This document shows positions 20,511 to 28,507 of a DNA stretch of 28,507 nucleotides, one piece after another. The notes beneath the pieces were generated by a model. That model made no database searches. It had not been told where the DNA came from and saw nothing but the letters and a program-made list of their open reading frames with translations. The first letter of the stretch is position 1. Every line of letters begins with the position of its first letter. This stretch comes from Conidiobolus incongruus B7586. Taxonomy: Eukaryota > Entomophthoromycota > Entomophthoromycetes > Entomophthorales > Conidiobolaceae. Location of the stretch: positions 1-28,507 of the forward strand of contig JNEM01009119.1 of assembly GCA_000697335.1 (NCBI GenBank), given 5' to 3'. The translations under genes were made by a program, and so were the position numbers.

Positions 20511-20517
20511 TTTTATA
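20511..20517 (-). promoter_or_regulatory. TATA box (TATAAAA) of the small secreted-protein gene
   Basis: A TATAAAA word on the minus strand ends about 55 nt upstream of the ATG at 20456, comparable to the placement of the TATAAATA box of the 142-residue membrane-protein gene. AT-richness lowers its weight. Confidence 0.45.
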
Positions 20518-22150
20518 CATTCAACTGATTAATGGCTCAGCAAAGTAATTCAATTTCAAGTTAGAGTTCAATTAATTTAAATTTATGAAACTGGATATCT
20601 TTCAATTTTCTATGATTGATAGTCAATGGAATAATATCCCTATCATCAAATTGTATGATTGTCATTTCTTTTCAACTGGATAACACTTATAATCCAATCC
20701 AATTAATATCTCACTATTTTTCATGGCTTAGAAATATTATACTATTTCAGATAAAACTAAGTTAATTTTTGTCTCAAAGAATATATAGCGAATTGTATCA
20801 ACATGTATATCATCCAAAATATTGAAACATTTTTGAAGATATTTAATATTCATTATTAATTTAATCTAAATTGTAGAATTACTTTGAATATTTAGAGATT
20901 CCGATACAAATCATTCAAATATTTGATACCAGCCTTCAAAAATAATACACCAATACAAAAATGATGATATTTTCTCCGAAGATGGAATAGATCATTTGAT
21001 AAAGATATATTTTCACATTGATTTAATAAATTACTAGAAAATTAACGTGAATAGTCAAATAAAAACATATTAAAAATTGTATTTATATAACTGATTATAT
21101 CATAAGTGATAGAATATATGAAATACTATAAAGATCATAGACATTTTAGTATTACTATTGAGTTAAATATATCCAATTAAAATTGTTTCACACTTTAATA
21201 ATTTTAATTTGGAATTTTGTGGTTTTGATTTGAAAATATTATAATAATTGGCCATTATGACTTTATAAAATATTCTTTTTAACATTTATTTTGTTGATAT
21301 ATCAATAGTTTATATATTCGTTTATATCATTAAAATAAAAATATCCATCATGATCACATTTTCTTACCTTAAATCTATCTTAATATATATTTAATAATAC
21401 TAAATATCTCTTTTTCATCAACATATTTTTTAAAATAAATCTTTGTGATCTAAATTTTGGTAAAAATCTATTATTTGATTGATATATTGGATATATTATG
21501 AACAAATAACAATATTCAAAAAGCTAAGAAAAATGATAATAAAAATTTTTTTAAATAATATTTTAAATTGCTAAATTAAGAAACACAACTTTCAGATATT
21601 TTTAAATTTAGACTCAACTAACTGCATTTAAATATATCTGCTAAAATACTAAACTTTGAATTTAAATTTTTTTATTGAATTCAATATAAATTAATTTTCT
21701 GATTCAGCACCAATATTTTTGATTTTCAAATTATGATTTTAATATTTAAACGTTGATAAACATCGAACTGGACAAATAATAAAAAGATTAATCAATAACT
21801 GGTTGTTTTTTTGAAGATGATCAATATGGGAAATAGGAAATAGAGATCATTAATAATATGATTTAATTATAATCCTATTTAGTTGTAGAGAGTTTTTAGG
21901 TTGGAATTTATTCAATCTCCCCCATCATTAAATTTCCATGTTAACCGTTACAGGCAAATTTAAATTTAAGTATGTCAACAAAGGATTATTAGGAAATTTT
22001 ATTCAATTAAACGACTACTTAATCCCCTTCTATGCTCCATTCGCATCCATTGGTTTGGCTCACTACACTTAATTTTACATATATTCATTTTAAGTCTAAA
22101 AGTTTTGTATCCTACATCTTTTCTATTAATACTTTCTTTAAGCTGTAAAT
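20518..22150. other. Divergent intergenic stretch, no gene recognised
   Basis: This lies between the small secreted-protein gene (-) and the 1092-residue protein gene (+), so it holds two promoters. Most of it is plain AT-rich sequence. From about 21895 to 22150 it becomes less AT-rich and pyrimidine-rich on the plus strand, includes a CCATTGG (CCAAT-type) word near 22048, and ends in a T/C-rich leader just before the ATG at 22151. This looks like the core promoter and 5' leader of the plus-strand gene. Confidence 0.5.
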
Positions 22151-25100
22151 ATGCTTAATCTACTTACTAGTCTGCAAGGCAAATCAAAAAAATCTAATAA
22201 TATCCCACATCCTTCTAAAGACTTGACACAAACAACAGCTCAACCAATCTATCTCAAAAGACAATACTCTAAGCCATTGCCCAAGTCCCCTCCTAATAAA
22301 CATACTACAATATCTGTTTACTATACAACTAACCATCAAAACAATGACCCACGTCAAGATTATAAATATGATCATTACAGCACTAATCAGAATAATGTTT
22401 ATCGTCAATCCGGACACTATACACATGGGCCTTTACCTGATCCAAAGCAGAAGGATGGCGCTCCTATGATTCCACCACTGTATTTCGAGCAAGAAGCCAT
22501 GTACCACACTCAACAAAGAAGCAATTATACAGAAATTAACCCATCTCCGAGAAGTAAGTCTATGTATTTCACTTCTACTACAGTTGATAGTTATTATACT
22601 TCTCCCCCATTGCCGCATAAGTTGCCATCTCGGTCACATACCCGCCAGAATAGCGCAAGTACAGATATTTATGCCCCTTCGCATCATTCAAGCTCATCCA
22701 TTACATCTATTCAACCACAGCCAAATCAAAGGATATATCCATCCCACCAAAATCAGCACACTCCTCTTTCCATGCATCCCAACCGACATTTACTGAACAA
22801 TACCAAGTCACCGCTCCTAAACAAAAAACTGTCTCAATACAAAAGCGTGCTCGATGAGCCCCATTCGCGACCACTTCCTAGGCCTATCATCAGACATGAC
22901 TCTGCTCCTACGAGGCAAGCAATTACTTCCATTGAGCCTCAAAGAAGCAAAAGCACCAGTACACAAAACAATCTACAGAGTAATCCACTTATCAACCACA
23001 CAAAGCCCCTTTCGTCCATGAAATCATTTGCTCAATTGCAACAGCAGAATATATCTCAAGAAGAACCTCCTATTACCACGTTTAAATCATTCTATCAACT
23101 GAGAAAAGAAAAACTTTCGATGCCAGATTTGAAATCAACTGGGTTACATGAAAGTAGTAGTATTAAAAACAGACCACTTCCTAAGACTCCTATAAAAGCT
23201 AACACAGACAAAACCGTGAATTCTGATCCTAATCCTCAGCCAACAAACAATACTATCCTCTCCAATGCCCAAAGCGTGAATGGGATGGCTCAATCAAGAA
23301 CTGATCCCTGGTTTAAAGAAACACCAGATGCTAAAAAATCACTTGAATCGTGTCAAAATAACTCTACTCAAGCTCATATTCATAAAGGAGAAGATATGAA
23401 CCGAGAGGCTTCAACACAATCTTCTATTTTAACTCCCTCTATTCAAGAATTCATCTATGGAAGCAATTTCAAAACCATTGTGGATCAAAAAGAGGATAAT
23501 TATATTGTAAACAAAACTTCGAATTCAAATATAATATCCAATCTTCCTCAATCCATGGCATCAACAGATCCTAAACCAGAATCATTTACAGTCTCGACCC
23601 AAAGGATAAATAGCCTCACTCCAAGCAAAACTTTACCAACACTCTCATCGATTCCCATTTCATCAACCACTCCATCTACTTCAGGGAAGGTTCAAGCAAA
23701 AGAAAGTGTCAATGAACTCCGCAATAAATTTGAGATGAAGATTGAGCAAGCCAACCAAGTTCAACCAAGTCAGCAACTTCCGAACACGGTAAAGGAAATT
23801 CTCCGAAGACCCAAGACAATGTTCCTACCAAGAACACCAATTGATGTTTCTGATGGTATGCCGTCTATTGCTGCCACTCTGGACCCCGAAGGATCATCAG
23901 TGAAGCCTTTGGATTTGGATAACTTTCCCAATATATCAAACAAAGTAGATCCGGAAAAGTTGGAAGAAATCAAGACTACAGAGATGATGATTAAAAAACT
24001 CAGTAGATCAAAATCGAATTCCGGCATTAATGGCTCACCACCTGAGAGACGAAACCATTGGCCAGTGAAGGATGAAGGCGATGCCAAGTCCGCTGAGATT
24101 AGAAAGTCATTAACATCACCAAAGTGGAAGAGTTTTTCCAATTTAGTCAAAGACACATCTGACAATGTTTCCAAAAATATCAGTACATATAATACTATTC
24201 AAAGTCCTGAAATGTCTCCAAAGCCTAAGTCCAAAATGAATAAACTGTTCCGTCGCAGCAGTTTATGGAGTCCTAAGTCAGAAAGAGCCGCTTCACCTCC
24301 AACCTTGCACTCATCCTCATCGGAAATGAACGATATTTCTTTACAACTTGAACTGACAAAGTTGCGTAGTCAATTGGAAAAAACTCAGACAGAATTACGT
24401 AATGAACGCCAGCTACATAATACAACTCATGAAACTTACCAAAATAAAACAAAGATGCTGGAAGATTTGCACAAAAAGGATCTTCAAGATCTGAAGGCCG
24501 TTTGCTCTAAACAGTGCAGAGACTTGGTTCAAAGTATAAAGGAGCTCGAACGTGCCAATAGAACCATGAGGCAAAATATGGCGAAACATGGGATTGATAT
24601 GAGTGGATCAACTCCTAAAATAGCGAGTATTGAAGGCATTTCATCCTCTTCATTTGAATTTAGCTCAAGTGGTAGCCAGCTGTCAAGTCTTTCAGATTCT
24701 AAAATATCTATTCATAATGGAAGTTTAAGTGGTGATAAAGGCAACGAATTGGTTGATGATTCAGATAATTTGGCAACCTACGCTTTTATCGAGCAGCAAT
24801 ACAGACAAATTATGGGAAATACTCACCCTGATTTCAATAAATTGTCTAAGACATTGGGAGGCGAAGGATCTCCACAATTTATGAGGATGGAATCAGCATC
24901 TTCAAACAGTAGCACATCAAGTCCTGAATCCCACATAATGAAGATGAATCCCAATGCAAACAGTATTGTTAGTTCACGTAGAGGATCACTTGGAGCATCC
25001 CCCGCACTTTCATATGCCAGAAGAATGAGCATTGTCAACAGTATTAATAGTTTAAATAATTCAATTTCACCAGGAACTTCAAACAATGATAAATCAAACA

Positions 25101-25429
25101 ATTTGAAATCCAAGTCAAGATTACTTGCGCCGAGTCTTCTCCAAGTCACTCCCAAAATGTCAGCAATGCATTTGGGCAATTCTTCTTCTTCATCCAATTT
25201 ACCCATGTCTTTGCCTAGCCATTCTGGTAACTCAATTGATATCACTCAGTCAGCTAACAATGCTCCAACCGATCTTTACCATAATATCAAGCAAGTGATC
25301 CCAGCACCCAACGAACTGGATATGGAACCACCACTCACCTTCTACTCTCTCAAAACTAACACATCAGGAAATCTCTGGAATAGTTGCAGTTTGAAAGAGA
25401 AAAGGTTACCCGAATTACCTATCCAATAA
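22151..25429 (+). CDS. Large intrinsically disordered protein with SH3-ligand motifs and one coiled coil (family unknown)
   Basis: Intronless frame of 1092 residues from ATG 22151 to TAA 25429. I do not recognise the family. Almost the whole chain is S/T/P/N/Q-rich and probably disordered. One coiled coil of about 85 residues lies at roughly 728-812. Class I SH3-ligand patterns ([RK]xxPxxP) occur as KPLPKSP (41-47), RPLPKTP (341-347) and KRLPELP (1084-1090, two residues from the C-terminus); a related RPLPRP lies at 240-245. A short motif KSFxxL appears three times: KSFAQL (291-296), KSFYQL (312-317) and KSFSNL (660-665). Many serines are preceded by arginine or lysine, giving possible kinase sites. 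This composition suits a cortical or cytoskeletal scaffold such as polarity proteins, but that is inference. A long intact frame in AT-rich DNA strongly supports a real gene. Confidence 0.85.
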   Translation: MLNLLTSLQGKSKKSNNIPHPSKDLTQTTAQPIYLKRQYSKPLPKSPPNKHTTISVYYTTNHQNNDPRQDYKYDHYSTNQNNVYRQSGHYTHGPLPDPKQKDGAPMIPPLYFEQEAMYHTQQRSNYTEINPSPRSKSMYFTSTTVDSYYTSPPLPHKLPSRSHTRQNSASTDIYAPSHHSSSSITSIQPQPNQRIYPSHQNQHTPLSMHPNRHLLNNTKSPLLNKKLSQYKSVLDEPHSRPLPRPIIRHDSAPTRQAITSIEPQRSKSTSTQNNLQSNPLINHTKPLSSMKSFAQLQQQNISQEEPPITTFKSFYQLRKEKLSMPDLKSTGLHESSSIKNRPLPKTPIKANTDKTVNSDPNPQPTNNTILSNAQSVNGMAQSRTDPWFKETPDAKKSLESCQNNSTQAHIHKGEDMNREASTQSSILTPSIQEFIYGSNFKTIVDQKEDNYIVNKTSNSNIISNLPQSMASTDPKPESFTVSTQRINSLTPSKTLPTLSSIPISSTTPSTSGKVQAKESVNELRNKFEMKIEQANQVQPSQQLPNTVKEILRRPKTMFLPRTPIDVSDGMPSIAATLDPEGSSVKPLDLDNFPNISNKVDPEKLEEIKTTEMMIKKLSRSKSNSGINGSPPERRNHWPVKDEGDAKSAEIRKSLTSPKWKSFSNLVKDTSDNVSKNISTYNTIQSPEMSPKPKSKMNKLFRRSSLWSPKSERAASPPTLHSSSSEMNDISLQLELTKLRSQLEKTQTELRNERQLHNTTHETYQNKTKMLEDLHKKDLQDLKAVCSKQCRDLVQSIKELERANRTMRQNMAKHGIDMSGSTPKIASIEGISSSSFEFSSSGSQLSSLSDSKISIHNGSLSGDKGNELVDDSDNLATYAFIEQQYRQIMGNTHPDFNKLSKTLGGEGSPQFMRMESASSNSSTSSPESHIMKMNPNANSIVSSRRGSLGASPALSYARRMSIVNSINSLNNSISPGTSNNDKSNNLKSKSRLLAPSLLQVTPKMSAMHLGNSSSSSNLPMSLPSHSGNSIDITQSANNAPTDLYHNIKQVIPAPNELDMEPPLTFYSLKTNTSGNLWNSCSLKEKRLPELPIQ

Positions 25430-26414
25430 TTTATTTATTTTGATATATATAATATTTATTAATTCTTTTCATTTTTAACAATTTATTGTATTAAACTAAT
25501 GTAATATAATATTTTAATCAAACTTTTGAAATAAACTTAATAATAACTTTTGTTTGTTTTAAAAATTGTAATTATTTTGATTTTTATTATTATAATATAA
25601 ACGAAATTTTTTGAATTGTATAATATATATTAACATTTGAAAAAAAAAGCTTTCAATAATATAATATTTCAAATTAAGTTTTAAATATTTATTACGAATC
25701 GTGTATTTTAGGAATATTCGGAATTTTTAATAAATACCAAGTCATTTGAAATAAAATGCAGAATATCAATTTCGAAATATATATTTAATAATATACCATT
25801 TTGAATTAAAAACAGACATTTTTAAATTTGATTTATTTCAATCGTCATTACTTTTGAAAAGTTGCAATTTTTCAATAAGTAATTCTCAAAAATTTCAGCA
25901 AAGTTAATCAGACTAGTATGGCATTATTTCACAAAAGGTTTGATTGATTTGGCCAAACAATTTGGATCAATATCAATTTAAACACAGATTTAGATCAAAA
26001 TATATCATTTAGACGTCACCATTTGAGTAATGTTTAAACAAATATTTAGAATTATAACATTCAAAACAAGAAAGTTTGAAAACTGTTTTTATATTTTAAA
26101 TTAATATCAATAATTAATAAAATTTAAGATGAAATATTGAACAAACACATCAACAGTTATTAATTCGATAGCTGATTGAATCAGAATTTTCAAATATAAA
26201 ATAAAATCGAAATTCCTTAACCAGGAATAATCCCATAAATATATAAACTATTATGTATATCTTAAATTTAATTTTTATTGTATTGAATATTTTAAATTTA
26301 AAACAAATCATTATCAAAACTATAAAAATTTTAATAATATCAATTAGTAATTTATAAAACACGTCAACATCACCACCTTTGAATCATTAATAACAATTGA
26401 AATTTACTTATACT
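25430..26414. other. Intergenic stretch between two plus-strand genes, no gene recognised
   Basis: It contains the 3' flank of the disordered-protein gene (an AATAAA word at 25530-25535, about 100 nt past the stop, is a possible polyadenylation signal) and the upstream region of the SMPD4-like gene. It is otherwise AT-rich. A 70-codon minus-strand frame at 26150-26362 is low-complexity I/F/K translation of AT-rich DNA and was not accepted. Confidence 0.6.
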
Positions 26415-28507
26415 ATGGACAAAGAATTCCAGACTATATATCAAAATTTATTAGACTCTTCTCAAAAATTGAAGACTCCCGCACCCTTAACAGCTCAACA
26501 TTTACCTGATACTTCTCCTTCCAAAGTTATTCCTTTAATATTTCCAGCTAGTTCAGTTGTTAAAGTTGAGAAATTGGTTGATCAATTTTACTCCCTATTG
26601 GATTTGTTTAATCGCGATCCATTTCAAGGTACTCACCTTTTATATCAGTCAATTCCAAGTTTGTGTAGTTTAATATTTTCAAACCATTCTCAAAGGTAAT
26701 ACATATAAATTATCACTTCAAATATGTCAATTTTTTAATTTTTTTTAATTTAGCTGGATTTTGAATTGTTATGATGAAAAAGATAAACAAAGTTTATTGG
26801 ATTTATTAGAAGTCGATGGTGCTTTTTTTAATGCCTTGAAATCTTTAGCTCAAGAGAATACAGATTTGAAATTTCAAGTGGATTTTGATAAACTCCCAGT
26901 ATACTATAAATTTATTATTATTTGATAAAAATCTAACTAGAATATTTTAGGCCCCTTTGGTTCAAGCACTCTCTAAGCCTCAAGTTGCCGATCCCTATTT
27001 AAGCTCAATACTTCCTAAACTTCAACTTCAAACCTCAGCATTTAGCTTGTTCCTCAACGCAATGCAGTATTACCTATTAACATACTTATTAAGTATATAT
27101 CGAATTAGTCAACAAACTCTAGCTCCTCAGGCTGAAGCATTCACACAAAAAATTATCGCTAACCTGTCAAACTCTTATTGTCAAATTTTTTTACCTCATG
27201 AGGCTCCGTCAGATGAACTAAAACTCACATGTGAATTTTTCAATGCATTGGTCAATCATTTATTCCTATTACCTCACATTGATGCTTCAACTTCAGATCC
27301 ACTTCCCCCTAGTGATTATTTCCCATCCATCATCCCTAACAATAAGTTACCACCTCTATCGCACATCAAAGTGATTCAACAATTAACACGATACATTGCT
27401 CATCCACACTCTTATTCTTTCCAGACTTTGCAAAACTTAATTAATTTCATTAAGACTGCAATCCTTCACTGGCCAAATTGTGAACAGTATTACTTAACTA
27501 TTGGTATCTTCCAATATACCATGTTCCCTTGGAGGATAGAGAATGCCACAGTGACTCAAGAAGATTGCGAAGACTACATCCACAATTTTTTCGTTTTATA
27601 CACAGATATATTTCGATTATATTTGAATCGATCCAGACATTTACCTTTGGGAACTAAAAGTAATATAACTGATATTATAGTACCAAAGTTTTAATTAATC
27701 CATTTAGACTTCTCTGAAATCGAAACCAAATTGGTCAAATCTCTTAAAACCACTATTAACGAATACGTATTTAATGAATTTTACTCTGATTTGCATTCAA
27801 GTAAGTTAACTTTTCAAAATATTGTATTGTTATTGACCAGTTCGATTTTTAGTTGAATCTGAACTTATTGATGAAAACAAAAAAGATTTCAACCCTTGTT
27901 ACACAATAGATACTCCTGATGAGGTATAAAATTTATAATCTCTTTACTTAAGTATCATATTAATAAATTTATAGATCACTAAACTACTAACTCAGCTGGA
28001 ATCCAATTTGCATAATTATAAAACTCAACCTGTGCTAACGATGAATAATTTTCAAGCTATACCCACTTTAACTAAAGATGATTTACTTAAAACAATAAGA
28101 GATATCAAAGCTATATTTTCAATTGATTTTGATAGATCATTCTATGAACCCAAAGAATCTGATACTCTCCCATCTAAACACACTAATTCAACTCAACCTG
28201 GTGGTCGAAATATGGTAAGATAATTTAAACCACTTATTTGAGCTTTGTATATTAATTTTTTCTAGTATATCTATTGGACGATTACTGAACCAGTCGTGAA
28301 TGATGAGCAAAAACATCGTGAAATGGGGACTTTAATTGATGAGTTAGATCATGACATTCACATTAGGGCTAAACCAGTAAGTATATTTAAAAATATAATA
28401 CATCTTATTGATATCTTTAATTTAGTATTACGAATCAATCATCATTTTACTTGGCTGTTGCTTTAGAACAGATTTGATGAAAACCACTCAAATTTATTTC
28501 GAAACCC
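26415..28507 (+). CDS. SMPD4-like protein (neutral sphingomyelinase 3 family), C-terminus off the right edge
   Basis: Eight exons in the window: 26415-26695, 26754-26898, 26951-27659, 27708-27800, 27853-27923, 27975-28214, 28266-28376 and 28426 to the edge. Introns are 48-58 nt. The frame gives 577 residues and remains open; human SMPD4 has more than 800. The best match to SMPD4 as I remember it is in exon 3: the order HWP, then a helix ending in PWR, then a gap and a block with F..YTDIFRLYLNR, equivalent to human HWP...QPWR...YTKLFVGFLNR. The N-terminal helical part is also compatible. SMPD4 is an ER/nuclear-envelope protein with a C-terminal membrane anchor, linked to sphingomyelin hydrolysis and to nuclear pores; its catalytic residues are not well defined and the anchor would lie outside the window. 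Family membership is probable, enzymatic function unproven. The first ATG in the frame is at 26415. Confidence 0.62.

Noticed and set aside
24823-25245. 140-codon minus-strand frame opposite the disordered protein
   Set aside because: It lies entirely within a well-supported coding frame and shows only composition expected of an antisense shadow; the same holds for 23770-24174.
27675-27707. A 20-nt mini-intron near 27688-27707, which would have suggested ciliate-like splicing
   Set aside because: A 48-nt intron at 27660-27707 with a GTAATA donor keeps the frame and fits all other introns.

Overview
The window is nuclear DNA of a fungus. It is very AT-rich, especially between genes, and its genes carry many short introns. 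I place 28 introns, all GT-AG and 48-68 nt long, several with yeast-like CTAAC/TACTAAC branch sites. Three families point to fungi: a Num1/Mcp5-type cortical PH protein (that PH subfamily is essentially fungal), a DUF1746/Dsc4-like membrane protein, and an Ist3-type splicing factor. An SMPD4-like protein together with the base composition suggests an early-diverging lineage (zoopagomycete or entomophthoralean type), but this is inference and I cannot name the species. I see no transposon, virus-like element, CRISPR array, rRNA or convincing tRNA.

Layout from left to right. Positions 1-4254 (-) hold a Num1/Mcp5-like cortical anchor protein, cut by the left edge inside its C-terminal PH domain. 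Positions 4255-8680 are a 4.4-kb AT-rich gap. Positions 8681-9109 (-) hold an intronless four-helix membrane protein I do not recognise, with a clear TATA box. After a 1.9-kb gap, 10967-13750 (-) holds the spliceosomal DEAH helicase Prp2/DHX16, also intronless. Positions 14782-15417 (-) hold a DUF1746/Dsc4-like membrane protein, divergently arranged with the Ist3/RBMX2 splicing factor (15625-17189, +). Ist3 is convergent with a 14-exon gene for the large subunit of chromatin assembly factor 1 (17400-20038, -). Next come a short secreted-protein gene (20238-20456, -), a 1.7-kb gap, and an intronless 1092-residue disordered, SH3-ligand-rich protein (22151-25429, +). A gene from 26415 (+) that runs off the right edge resembles SMPD4 (neutral sphingomyelinase 3).

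Most genes are unrelated housekeeping functions: cortical dynein/mitochondrial anchoring, splicing, ER/Golgi membrane quality control, replication-coupled nucleosome assembly and sphingolipid or nuclear-envelope biology. Prp2 and Ist3 (RES complex) both act on the activated spliceosome and lie about 1.9 kb apart, but nothing shows co-regulation. All spliced models were assembled by eye from splice signals, frame continuity and family resemblance. For CAF-1 and Ist3 the exon sums are exact multiples of three and end at a stop codon.

The points most worth a second look are: a CAF-1 large subunit without a KER region, a 5-nt first coding exon in Ist3, two 54-nt introns that stay open in frame, the shortened N-terminus of Prp2, and three unrecognised proteins (142-residue membrane, 72-residue secreted, 1092-residue disordered).
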